DNA of 64,000 nucleotides from Nilaparvata lugens (taxonomy: Eukaryota > Arthropoda > Insecta > Hemiptera > Delphacidae): the NCBI RefSeq assembly GCF_014356525.2, contig NC_052508.1:43565858-43629857 (forward strand), read 5' to 3'. Made by a program: the position numbers and the translations under genes. The stretch's first letter is position 1, and the number at the start of each line of letters is the position of its first letter. Below the pieces are notes generated by a model, which saw only the letters and a list, made by a program, of their open reading frames with translations, was not told the origin of the DNA and ran no database searches. Positions 23,453 through 34,479 of the stretch are shown here, piece by piece.

Positions 23453-23623
23453 CTAATCGTTTGCCGCTCCTTTCAACGCTTTTACGGACTCACGGAGCGT
23501 CTCATTGAGCTTCTTCACATCGAGCGGCTGACGATATAAATGGGAGGACTTGGGAGAACAGCTTTCATCTTCGAATAGTTCAAATTCATCTTCATTATAG
23601 TCTAAATATATACTAGCGACCTC
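23453..23623 (-). pseudogene. Coding-like terminal exon or transposase relic, acidic
   Basis: Reading minus, a pyrimidine-rich acceptor-like site (TTCTTCAACCCAG) precedes 56 codons that run to a TAG stop at 23453. The peptide begins EVASIYLDYNEDEFELFEDE, then includes LYRQPLDVKKLNETLRESV and ends KALKGAAND. It is acidic then basic-amphipathic and looks like real protein, not chance AT-rich translation. It ends just inside a putative TIR, so it may be the C-terminus of a DNA-transposon protein. No matching upstream exon was found; I do not recognise the family. Confidence 0.4.
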
Positions 23624-24250
23624 CTGGGTTGAAGAACTCGCTCATGAACTGTTGTATTGATCTCTGAAATCCGCAACTTGTAATTATAGAGTTGGTAAGA
23701 ATTATTATGGAAACAGCTAAAATATCTCTTCTACAAGTATGATCAGACAGTAGGTTCCATGGGGATCCTATTTCAATTAGAAAAAAAACTACTTTCTGTC
23801 GCTTCAAAACTTTGGTCTGCTATCTTGGATTCGTCATATGGATCCAACTCCATTTTGAATCAAAGTTCATTTTTGAAATGGAAACGTGGTCATGTAATAC
23901 ATGATTTTGATTCAGAATTCCAAAATGTCGAAATCCGCACATGAATAATTATATCAAACAGTTTTAATGATCTCAACATTAATTTGAAGATACTAATAAA
24001 TGATACAAAAATGAAATAAATGAGTACGTACATTGGATAATCAATTGTTATTGAACAATTGTTATAAGTAGCTTCTACTCATACAGTAAATTTAACACTT
24101 TGGAAAAAAAAACAATTTTTCATAGCAAATTTGTCAACGTCATAACAAACTGCTATCACAAGTAGCATTATTAATTACGCGTATGTTACATACAGGCATA
24201 CACAGTCAGACAGACGTTAACGGAAGCGAGAACCTATAATTAAATATGTT

Positions 24251-24285
24251 GTGTACTAGTAGTTCTGTGAACAGTAGACCTCATG
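24251..24285 (+). repeat. Short dispersed repeat, copy 1
   Basis: TACTAGTAGTTCTGTGAACA plus GTAGACCTC. Close relatives occur at 26815 and 49387, all on the + strand. It marks the start of a larger dispersed repeat seen around 24.25-25.41 kb and 26.8-29.4 kb. Confidence 0.65.
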
Positions 24286-24424
24286 CAGTATTCTCATCCA
24301 CAAGTACCTGATTGAAACTGTAGACCTTATGGAAATATAGCAATATTTATTTGTGGCTTCTCCACACATCTGTGTAATCACTTGTCAGCTGATTTATGAT
24401 GAATAATTCTATAGTCTGATTTTT

Positions 24425-25163
24425 ACTTTCCTTGCCCTATAACCATAGGTAAGGAAAGTATTGCTTTCCGAAAAAAATGAAGGTACCCCAATTTCTAAAT
24501 TTCTATACGTTTCAAGGTCCCCTGCGTCCGAAAAAGTGATTTTTGGGTATTGGTCTGTATGTGTGTGTGTGTGTACACGATATCTCATCTCCCAGTTAAC
24601 GGAATGACTTGAAATTTGGAACTTAAGGTCCTTAGACTATAAGGATCCGACTCGAACAATTTCGATTAAATGCAATCCAAGATGGCGGCTAAAATGACGA
24701 AAATGTTGTCAAAAACAGGGTTTTTTGCGATTTTCACGAAAACGGCTCCAACGATTTTGATTAAAGTTATAACTGAAATAGTCATTGATAAGCTCCGCCC
24801 CATCTATGCAAAGTTTGATTTTAGATTCTCAATTATCAGGCTTCAGATACAATTTAAACAAAAAAATTCAAGTGGGAAAGATTGAGCATGAAAATCTCTG
24901 CAATTAATGTCCAGTAACATTTCCACCTAAAATTGAAAATAAGCTTGAAATCCGAGGAAATGTGATTATTAAATTGCAAACTGTTGGCAACTGTTGGTTC
25001 TATTAAATCATTCACTACGAAGAGATAGCAGACCTCGTGCGTCTCCAGCGTTATTGGCCTATCACTAGCTGTATCTTTGAATAGTAGACTTGAGATGCGC
25101 GAGTCCACTAGGTGATCAAGTTTCATAACGGCAAGGAAAGTTGTGTGAGTGCGCCACACCAGA
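24425..25163 (+). mobile_element. HINE-like interspersed element, copy H2
   Basis: Starts ACTTTCCTTGCCCTATAACC with its hairpin partner GGTAAGGAAAGT, contains a short GT tract (24560-24575), and ends GGCAAGGAAAGTTGTGTGAG...CCACACCAGA. It sits in a T tract: TCTGATTTTT on the left and TTTC on the right. The related repeat at 29196 has TCTGATTTTTAC at the equivalent place, an approximate unoccupied site. Noncoding. Confidence 0.88.
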
Positions 25164-25174
25164 TTTCTACTCTT

Positions 25175-25410
25175 TGGCGTATGAAGGAGGCACCTTTTTC
25201 CTTTTATATTATCCTTGAATTGCAAAATTTCCAAAACCTTGTATATACGTCGCCGCGCAATTAAAAAAGAAGCATACCTGTCAAATTTCATGAATATCTA
25301 TCACCGCGTTTCGCCGTAAATGCGCAACATATAAACATTCAAACATTTAAACATTAAGAGAAATGCCAAACAGTCGACTTGAATCTTAGACCTCACTTCG
25401 CTCGGTCAAT
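25175..25410 (+). repeat. Dispersed repeat, direct copy of 29205-29410
   Basis: Shared blocks include CATACCTGTCAAATTTCATG, ACCGCGTTTCGCC and GTCGACTTGAATCTTAGACC. About 200 bp align with small indels. Same orientation; noncoding. Confidence 0.85.
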
Positions 25411-25482
25411 TATTCAGCTGAAATCATGAGTCGGCGCATAAAGTCTGTCAATCTGACAACTTCCAAATAGCATCAGCTTTTT

Positions 25483-25652
25483 TAAAGGTGCGTACAGATA
25501 TACGCGCCGCGAACATGAGCAATTAACTTTTAATCAGCTGATTATATCTGTATTTTTACAGAAACGGTAAGATACAGATATAAAAAGCTTGGCATCAGCT
25601 GATTAAAAGTGAATTGTTCATGTTCGCGGCGCGTAAATCTGTATGCACCTTA
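25483..25652. mobile_element. MITE family A, copy 1 (170 bp)
   Basis: Long terminal inverted repeats start TAAAGGTGCGTACAGAT and continue through CGCCGCGAACATGAGCAATT; the right arm is the reverse complement with a few mismatches. A second, related copy lies at 42757-42929. No coding capacity; the mobilising transposase is unknown. Confidence 0.85.
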
Positions 25653-26814
25653 AATGAATGGAAAAATTACAGAAATAGCATGCAATTAATTCTTGCTCTC
25701 TAAATGATGAATCAAAACAATTTTTTCTCATGCATTTTCATTGTTAGTTTTAACAAACAATGAAAAAGACGAAGAGTGAGTCAATTTTGTTGTCCAACGA
25801 ACTTTACCTGTAAAACGGTTCGAAGAATACGTATTCAAAATCTGAAGCTGATTGATCAATTCTTTCTAAAATTACTGTCGAACATACAAAGAGACGGAAA
25901 ACGACTTTCGCCTTCAATAAGTCAAAAGTAAGAACTCGCTAACGCTCGTTCAAAAAATTTACAATTATTTTAGTGAATTAGTAATACTACTGCAAATAAA
26001 TAAGTATTAACTAATTAGCGTAGCCTATACTTAGAGGAGAAGATCAATTAAGCCCAAGTCCACCTATTCATAGCGTCTGCCTATCCTTATTGTTATTTCA
26101 AACAATGGATCGCTCACTGGACTACTTTTCCCATGATTGCTCATTGGACGACACCGCCAGCAAACGCTTGTACGACCAATGAAAACCATGAGCTGCCGCT
26201 CCTACTACCGTGTGTTCAACTCCATTGAATTACATTAGTGATGCGACGATTCGTCAGACGCCAAAGCGAAAAACGCCCCGTGTGTTTTAGGTCTGAAAAT
26301 GTTCCCTGTATCTCTCATATTTTTTCGAAAAACTCCGCGTCTGTCTAAGGTCAAGAGATATGTTTCCTGTATCTCTCATATGTTTCCTGTAACCAAATTT
26401 TTAAATTGGGCAGGATTCATTGCCGGACTATAATTGTTATTATTGATTATGGCATGTTGATGTAATGTTTTGATGTGATATTAATTTGAATGGATTGATT
26501 GGTTGTTTCAGTTGTGGGTGATATTCGGGATGTAGGAGTAATGCAGTATGCGCCAGTGCTCTACCAGTGCACCAGTCGAGTCTTGTACCGCAGTTAGTCC
26601 GTCCACGCCCAACACTCGCTTCGCTGCCGTTCACCTTCTCACCAACCAGTCTCTCTATTTTTGTGTCGAGGTAAATACACACATCTCTCTTACTCATTCA
26701 AGTACCTGCTACATAATACACTTTTCCTCTACTTGATGAGCGTTCACTGACGATAAGAGGTTGTCGTCTTATTGCCCTCTTAACGTCTGTTTTTATAATC
26801 AAAAATCCATCTTA

Positions 26815-26850
26815 CTAGTAGTTCTGTTAACAGTAGACCACGCGTAGTTA
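26815..26850 (+). repeat. Short dispersed repeat, copy 2
   Basis: TACTAGTAGTTCTGTTAACA plus GTAGACCACGCG, nearly identical to the copies at 24251 and 49387. Confidence 0.65.
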
Positions 26851-27045
26851 TTAACCACAGCCTCCTCTTACACTGTCCATTAGAGTAAATCCTGTCTGTA
26901 TATCGTGTCGGTGTGAAAACTGCTAATGGATGTTGGGGTTGGTGTATAAATAAATGTTAACATCAAAAGCTAATCTCCTTTCATGACATACTGGTAACAC
27001 GCAGCCCTAGTTGAAAACAGAGAAAGGTCGAGAGAAAAATACTAT

Positions 27046-27135
27046 GTTTACTTTCAGTTATTAATTGCATGCGTCATTAATGAACGCATTGCAATGGAAT
27101 CATTGCGTGTATACAATAGTCCACACGACAGCTGA
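27046..27135 (+). repeat. Direct repeat flanking a TIR element (left)
   Basis: Contains TATTAATTGCATGCGTCATT and, after an extra segment, GTCCACACGACAGCTG. The same two blocks occur in the same order at 29112-29170 on the other side of the 27144-29101 element. Confidence 0.7.
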
Positions 27136-27143
27136 TTTCTTAC

Positions 27144-29101
27144 TAAGGCCTACCATACACGTTTCGATCGGTCTTAAGGCCCGGAATGTTCAGTCCCGGT
27201 CTTAGGGCCGATCGAAACGTGTATGGTGTCGCCTCAAGACGAAAAGTGGTCTCAAGGCCGGATTTCGGCCGCACTGGAATCCAGTGAGGCCCGGCCTCAA
27301 GACGGATTAATTTTAATTGCTCTTGAGACCGAACTGAACGTGAATGGGGAAACCTGGTTTCGTCTTAAGGCCAAAACACCCGCTCTTCCTCCTCCGCCAT
27401 ATTTTCTATCCTCGGTCAACACGTTTTGCACGTGTTATGGATAGCAAAATTATTCTAAAAACGATTTGTTGAGAAATCGATTTTTGATTTGCATCGTAAC
27501 ATAAGTAGTTTCTAAGTATTTTTTTTTTCTTTTCAAACGTTAGTTTTAGTATCTTTTTTTGTTTTGATTGAACTGTATACTGTACTTATTGTTGTGTTAA
27601 GGAAACATATTTGGGTCATTACCTGTTGTTTCCGATGTTATATTGTGAATGAATAAATAAATAAATAAAAAATCGATTTTTTGAGAAAGTCGATATTCAT
27701 TTTTCATCCCTAGTTGTGTCTCATAAACCCGTTTTTTCAGGTAACGCATACTGCACTGATCATCCCCCAGTTTTGCTTCAGAGTTAGTTGAATAGTTGAG
27801 GAATCAACATTCCCCCAAGCAGTAGGGTCAGTGTGTGTGTGTGTGTGTGTGTGTGTGTAGTAGTGGAGTGTAGAGTTTGGTTGTGTTTTTGGAGTGTGGC
27901 ATCACATTCGGCTGAATAAATTATCTGCTGAGGCTGGTATGATAATATAATATGATTATCATATTCCTATTTTCATATTATAATATTCCTATTATAATAG
28001 TTGTAGTTGATCACATGAAATGGGATAAAAATCAGATTTCGTTTTCTCCTCTCTGTTCAAATACGGTAATAATGATAATATGATCAACTATGACAATAGA
28101 AATATTACTGTGTAATACCTGTCTAAGGAGATAGAGAAATAGTAGTCTAGTGATTTGAAAACTCAATATTGATTCTTTTATAAAAAATCTGGTGTTATAG
28201 TCTGTGTAAAATAAGTTGAGACATCCGAAAAAATTACAAGGTTGCCAATTGGTGTAAATTTGCAAATTTCCAATTCTACGTCGTAATTGGATGTAGAATA
28301 TCAACCCCGATATCCTAGTAGTGCTGAAAAAGTTTCAGGGTTGAAGGATTAAAAGGTAATTAAATTTTTATCATGAAATTGAGAACATCGCTAAGATTTG
28401 TTTTTCTTTTGAATATCACTTCTCTCAGAATCATGGGGCGTCGTAATGCATAATAATTTTATATCAAATTAACGGAGAGAATGTTTCCTTTCTATTGGTG
28501 TCTGGATGATTTTTATCCGACCCATAATAATTTTTAAATTAATGATTATAATGTTCGTCATGTGTCGATACATTTCGAGCAGAAATGAGAAAACATTAAA
28601 TTTTCGTCATGCTGGAAACTTTTTTGTTTCGAAAGATAAGTGGGTGGTGAAAGCGAAAAAGTTTCACAGAATTAATTTGAAATTAATTTTTCAATTTTCA
28701 AAAGTAGTCGGAAGGTCGTATTTTGGTCTCCAAGGAATTTTAAAGTTAGGAGAGCGTCTGCATGGTAAGTATTGTGTACCAAATTGTTTCAAAAATTGTA
28801 CCACATGTTTCAAAAATCTGTCTGTATGATAACATATATGATAAATATTCAAGATCATAATCATCATAATTATTTTATCGAGCAATATTTTTATAGCATC
28901 ATAGACTTAATTTGAAAACGTTAGACTTATTACACAATACAATAATTCAGTGTGAATTGTTGCCACCGCGTGACTGGATACGCATCGGACGCAAGGCCGA
29001 CCGGTACGTGAATGGGGAGACCGCCATTGAGGCCCGGCCCTAAGACCGGGACTGAACAGTCCGGGCCTTAAGACCGATCGAAACGTGTATAGTAGGCCTT
29101 A
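27144..29101. mobile_element. TIR element of about 1.96 kb
   Basis: Arms 27144-27209 and 29036-29101 are inverted copies (GGCCTAC.ATACACGTTTCG, ATCGGTCTTAAGGCCCGGA.T, GTTCAGTCCCGGTCTTAGGG). The left end also folds on itself with 18-bp perfect arms (27154-27225, CATACACGTTTCGATCGG). The interior holds a LINE 3' end, a GT microsatellite (27829-27858) and no recognisable transposase. An open frame at 28506-28829 (107 codons) is unassigned. Confidence 0.7.
27540..27675 (+). mobile_element. LINE 3' UTR remnant
   Basis: Ends in TTTCCGATG...GAATGAATAAATAAATAAA, the same kind of AATA-repeat tail as at 22975 and 53645. It is nested in the 27144-29101 TIR element. Confidence 0.45.
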
Positions 29102-29111
29102 GGCCTTAACT

Positions 29112-29185
29112 TACTTTGAGATATTAATTGCATGCGTCATTGCATGCAATTAATAATCCACTCGACAGCTGTCGATAATCCAGTC
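29112..29185 (+). repeat. Direct repeat flanking a TIR element (right)
   Basis: Carries TATTAATTGCATGCGTCATT and TCCACTCGACAGCTG, matching 27046-27135 apart from a missing internal segment. Confidence 0.7.
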
Positions 29186-29204
29186 TTTAGTCTGATTTTT
29201 ACAG

Positions 29205-29410
29205 TAATACTCCTTTTCCTTTTGTATTATCCTTAAAATTTCAAAAAACCTTATGTATATACGTCGACGCGAAATTCAAAGAGGTGCATACCTGTCAAAT
29301 TTCATGAAAATCTATTACCGCGTTTCGCCATAAATGCGGAAAACTCTTTATAAATATAAAGAGAAATGCAAAACCGTCGACTTGAATCTTAGACCTCACT
29401 TCGCGTCAAT
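29205..29410 (+). repeat. Dispersed repeat, direct copy of 25175-25410
   Basis: About 200 bp related to the copy 4 kb upstream; shared words include GTATATACGTCG, CATACCTGTCAAATTTCATG and TTAGACCTCACTTCGC. Confidence 0.85.
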
Positions 29411-30241
29411 AAATATTCTCACAGGGTAGCCAGAAAATACTTTCAGGGAAATCAGATATTCTGGGGGGTCTGAGGGGTATGAAATAACTACAATTCAAAG
29501 GATTGTATTGGGGCACTCCTCCAGAAAAACTTTGAAATCAGTATGTCTTAGTGATTTTAAGAGTTACCTTTGTCCTTTTTCTAGACACCAAGACTGGCGA
29601 AGTTTACGTAAACAGGCTTCAAGGCCTGTGATGGGTCCAAGTCTATTTTTAACCTTTGGCAGGGCAACAGGTAGTTGGAAAGGGTCGGCTATTGTTCCTA
29701 GGTCTATGAATGCCTATTGTTGGTGGCTAGTATGAAAGTTGAACCCAAAGGTAATTTGTCATCTAAAGAGAGCACGATTTGGGGTTATGTGGAGTACTTG
29801 GCTACACATGCATATTGGCAAGTAGACCTATGGATTTAGGACTATGAAAATAATTGTTACTAGTGTTATTACAAACCCCCCCCCCCTAATCTATCTTTAC
29901 TCACTGATACAAAATTACACAGCTTACTAAATTAAATATAATTATATATATTATGATTATGACGATTACTAACTATGCTTTTGAGTTGATTCTTCATCAG
30001 TGAGGACTGTAAGCGAATCATGATTTATTTTCAAAAAAATAATTAAAGCTCCCCTAGATAATAAGTGAATATTTTAGCTAAAACACAAATAATTGAATTT
30101 AAATATTATGTTTAAAAATGGATTGTTTTCTTCAAAGGAGAGTTACGTTTAGTCAAGCAATTGAATCAGTTCATCACTGATTCAAAGTTTGGATCTTGTA
30201 ATAAATTTATCCACATCTATAACTACCTACAAACCTACCTA
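29411..30241. other. Intronic sequence, nothing identified
   Basis: A 75-codon frame at 29508-29735 is unremarkable. A run of about 13 C occurs near 29876-29888. No repeat family recognised. Confidence 0.4.
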
Positions 30242-30440
30242 TAGTTCATTTGACGAGAAGATAAAGTAAAAGCATTGAAAAATCATACTCTCAAGAGGTC
30301 TATCTGTCTATGGTAAAAGAAAACGATTATGTGTGTATGTATGGTAAAAGTAAAAGATTATCTGTGTGCCGTAGACAGATAGATCTCTAGACAGTATGAT
30401 TTCTTAATGCTTCTACTTTATTTTCTCATGAAATGAAGTA
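30242..30440. mobile_element. Fold-back element, about 200 bp
   Basis: Arms 30242-30311 and 30371-30440 are inverted repeats of about 70 bp with roughly 80-85% match by eye. They include AAATCATACT and TCTATCTGTCTA against TAGACAGATAGA. The loop is about 60 bp. Probably a MITE. Confidence 0.75.
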
Positions 30441-32240
30441 TACTAGGTACTGAAACTCAAGGTTTGATTTGAAATAAGAATTTTGTGGTGTACTGAAAGT
30501 TTGAAGTCTAATTTTATAGCAGTTTCATACCGGCCAGTACGGGGTTGAATAATAAGAGCGGTACGGACCTCTCATGGGTCCACAAAATATCTACTCCGAA
30601 ACGTGCTCTCTATAGTCAACAGCAACAGAAGGCTCAAAATCGAGAAAATGGCCAACTATTATAGAACAATAGAAAAAGGATGAAGGAAGAAATATTGCCA
30701 CCTTTATAAACAATAGGACAATCATTTCCGATCCTATTAACCTGTTGCAATTCTACCTTCAGGTAGTTGGACCCACCAGAGACCTCAAAGCCCGTAAACA
30801 TATTGGAAAAATTGCATTTTTTCTCTTTAGAATATTAGATTTTAGAATTTACAGTACTCCTTGATCAAATAATAGCCAGTGAAAAAGTTATACATACAAC
30901 ATTGTGTAATTTGTGGGAAGTTTACTGCTCTACTACATTCCTTTTTTAGAGTGTTATAAAAAATATCTTTATCAAATTTCCGGTGGGGTGAGAGGTTTAT
31001 CGATGTTCATTTATTGATCCAATTATATAAAAATCATTAAAATGATTGAGATAGGAACAACATACATAGTCCAAAACTTTTCTTCTCCATAATTTTGATA
31101 CAAAACAATACAGTTGAAAAAAAAATACAGAAACATTTCTACAATGAAGAAAAAGGTCCATAAACCTACTCTGGAGATGGTTGCCTTGCTCGTTCCTATC
31201 CTGCTCGTGTTGTGTGTTGGAAAAGCGTGAATGGAAATCAGTTGTTCGCTTTGTTCGCTTGGACAGCAAGATCATTGGTTGTAGTAGTGCATTAGGTCAT
31301 TTAATTAGCAGATTTGGAATGTAGTTGGCATTGCCGGACAGTGGCCAAGCAGGCCTTGGCTACCAATCCTAATACAGGTGCTATTGTGAGATTCACCTTC
31401 AACTGTCAGCATTCCTCATAAATTACAACAATGCGACCCATTCAACCAATTCTGACAATTTGGAGCGAAATTCACTGTAGATGCTAGTGACCTCCTCGCT
31501 CATACTACACTACTGTATTTATAGTATTACTATACATAGAGTGCTATAGTATTGAGTAGGCTATAGCATGCATCGTGAGACGGAGATTGTTGGTTGAGCA
31601 GTTCAACACCTAGCTGCTAAAGCAACCAAATAAACCGACTCCATTAGCAGGCCAAGGTTGTGCCATTACTAGAATGCCTCACACTGTGTCTCACCTGCTA
31701 TTTATTTCGTTTGGCCATCAATTTTTCACTAGAAATGTAGATTGTGCTCGCTAGATCCACTACTATACTAATAAATTACAGGTTTTTTAAATGGAATTAT
31801 TATTTTAATTCTTATTTGATCTATCCTGTGTGTCATAAATGACTGTGTTTCAGTTGAAGATTTGAAATAGTTATTTGTGCAACTAGTGCGCAAATTGCCA
31901 CTCTGCTGCACTGAAAGAAACGTTTACTTGATTTCTTGGTTTCTTGCGTGCAGATGAAACTTTACATATTACACATTAAGTTTTTCCTGCAGTTACCATA
32001 GAATGTGAAAAGTCCATAATAAGCGGTGAACATGTCCCTATAATAAATCAAATGTTTGTTTGTTGGTGTAATGTTGATAATAAATATTGCAACCATTCCA
32101 TAAAATAATTATTTTAATTTTAGTCTAAATGACAATAGAATGAATATTATAAAGTTATATGAGATTCAATTATAATAATACTTCATCTACAAGAAGTCAT
32201 CAGAAAGTGTGAAAATGGCCATATCATTCGTCTGAATATG
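30441..32240. other. Intronic sequence, nothing identified
   Basis: A 92-codon minus frame at 30997-31275 resembles no known family. No repeats other than AT-rich low complexity were recognised. Confidence 0.4.
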
Positions 32241-32561
32241 TATTTTTGAGCCATCAATGAGCCTTACAAACGTTATACTTCAGTCGTGACCAACAGTTTA
32301 ATATTTTCCTATCTGAAAAAACAAAAGTTTTGCAGCAAAACTTTGCTTATACTTACTTATACGGTGCCCACTTATTTATTTATAAATTAATTTATGCGAT
32401 CAAGTTAAGAGGCCAAGGACTGATTAAGGATTAGGCTAGTGATCAGCACTCAGACTTAATTCTAACCTGACCATTCTATGAAATTTCATGTGTATTATTT
32501 AAACCAGTTTGAGTCTGAATGATATTATAATTTATTATACTTCATATTAATGTAAAAAAAA

Positions 32562-32863
32562 TCTGGTGTGGTACACTCACACAACTTTCCTTGCTCATTG
32601 AACTGTAAGACCCATTCTTAAACGAGAATACTTTAGGGGAATAACATAATGACGATTGGCGGCAACATATTTGATTGTTACGATCAGACTACTGTATATG
32701 TGTATAAATTGTTTTCAGAGTATTTTTTACTTTCCTTGCCCTATTACCATAGGTAAGGAAAGTATTGCTTTCCAAAAAAAAATAAGGTACCCCAATTTCC
32801 ATTTCAAAATTTCTATAAGTTTCAAGGTCCTGAGTCCAAAAAAGTGGTTTTTGGGTATTGGTC

Positions 32864-32907
<44 letters not shown>

Positions 32908-34310
32908 AGTGTATGTGCGTCTGTGTACACAATATCTCAACTCCCAATTAACGGTATGACTTGAAATTTGGATCGTAAGGTCCTTACAATATAAGGATCC
33001 GACACGAACAATTTCGATCAAATGCGATTCAAGATGGCGGCTAAAATGGCGAAAACGTTGTCAAAAACAGGGTTTTTCGCGATTTTCTCGAAAACGGCTC
33101 CAACCATTTTGATTAAAGTTATACCTGAAATAGTCATCGATAAGCTCTATCAACTGCCACAAGTCCCATATCTGTAAAAATTTCAGGTGCTCCGCCCCAT
33201 CTATGCAAAGTTTGATTTTAGATTCTCAATTATCAGGCTTCAGATACAATTTAAACAAAAAAATTCAAGTGGAAAAGATTGAGCATGAGAGTCTCTACAA
33301 ATAATGTTCAGTAACATTTTCACCTAAAATTAAAAATAAGCTCGAAATTCGAGAAAATGTGATTATCCAATTGCAAACTGTTGGCAACTGTTGATTCTAT
33401 TAAATGATTCACTATGAAGACATAGCAGACCTCGTGTGTCTCCAGCGTTATTGCCCTGTCACCAGCTGGCTCAAATCTTCGAATAGTAGACTTGAGATGC
33501 GCGGGAACACTAGCGTCATGTGATCAATTTTCATAACGGCAAGGAAAGTTGTGTGAGTGCGCCACACCAGATTTTTTCCTTTTGTAAATTGTGAAATTCG
33601 ATTATTTTTTTCAAAGTTGTCAAAACAGCTGTTCTATAGATGAAATATCTGGACTATATGTTATTTTTATAAACTGCTCTACCTACCTCATGCACGAGAA
33701 GGAGGTTACAAAGTCAATTTCTCAAGGATGGGGTGGACCCCTCATTAGTTTCACAGAAAGGAGACTCAAGCCAGTTGATAGAGCAGAGCTGATAAATAAC
33801 TATACAGGGTATGAATTTGAAAAAAATCGGTCAAGTAATTTTTGAGGAAATCGTGAAAAACATGGTTTTTTTAGTAATTATCTGCCATTTTTCTCAAGAA
33901 TATTACGGAGCTCCTGAAATTTTCCCAGAAATGAGACTCATGTCAGTTGATAGGGCTTATAAATAGCTATCCATGGTATAAATTTGAAGAAAATCGTTAG
34001 AGCCGTTTCCGAGAAAACCGTAAAAAACATGGTTTTTCACTCATTATCCGCCATATTGATTTGAATTTTATTGAATTTCTCATTGTTGGATCCTCATGGT
34101 ATAAGGACCTTAAGTTTAAAATTTCAAGTCAATCGGTTGATTAGGAATGGAGTTACGGTGTTCACAGACATACACACAGACCAACACCTAAAAATCATGT
34201 TTTTTGGACTCAGGGGACCTTGAAACGTATAGAAAACATGAAATTAGGGTACCTTAATTTTTTTTGGAAAGCAATACTTTCCTTACCTATGGTAATAGGG
34301 CAAGGAAAGT
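32562..34310 (-). mobile_element. HINE-like element subfamily 2, copy H4, interrupted by H3
   Basis: In minus sense it starts with the hairpin ACTTTCCTTGCC near 34310 and ends CCACACCAGA at 32562. Its body matches copy H5 (37955-38979), including the GTTCTA.AGATGAAATATCT block. The segment 32729-33571 is a second element inserted in the opposite orientation. Without it the copy is about 0.9 kb. Confidence 0.85.
32729..33571 (+). mobile_element. HINE-like element subfamily 1, copy H3, nested in H4
   Basis: Complete element: hairpin start ACTTTCCTTGCCCTATTACC, GT tract at about 32869-32904, and end GGCAAGGAAAGTTGTG...CCACACCAGA. The host H4 sequence reads TTTTTT on the left and TTTTTTCC on the right, and resumes with AATTGTGAAATTCGA as in H5. 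This identifies the termini and a T-tract target. Confidence 0.88.
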
Positions 34311-34479
34311 AATATAGTTTCAGCCCAGTACCGCATGGAACGTATAAGTGAGGTTATACTGCATTCTTTAAAACGTTATTTAATTATATTATAAATATAT
34401 ATTACATTTACCTGAAATGCTGAACTCCAATCATTCATTTTCTCTGTTTCAAACATTTTTTTTTCAATCCTTTGCACAG

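Larger units (their letters stand above)
23424..26290. mobile_element. Possible TIR element, about 2.9 kb, carrying nested repeats
   Basis: The left end (GGGACACACGATGCGTTTTT at about 23428) resembles the reverse complement of the right end (AAAACACACGGGGCGTTTTT near 26290). Both ends also contain short GC-rich words such as GCCGCTCC. A coding-like segment ends close to the left terminus (23453-23623, minus). The interior is occupied by HINE copy H2, a MITE and another dispersed repeat. The TIRs are short and imperfect, so the pairing is tentative. Confidence 0.35.

Noticed and set aside
24670..25291. ORFs such as 24670-24885 and 24854-25291, and the similar frames at 12572-13078 and 58403-58896
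   Set aside because: They are in homologous positions of the interspersed HINE-like family and are broken differently in each copy, so they are not conserved genes.
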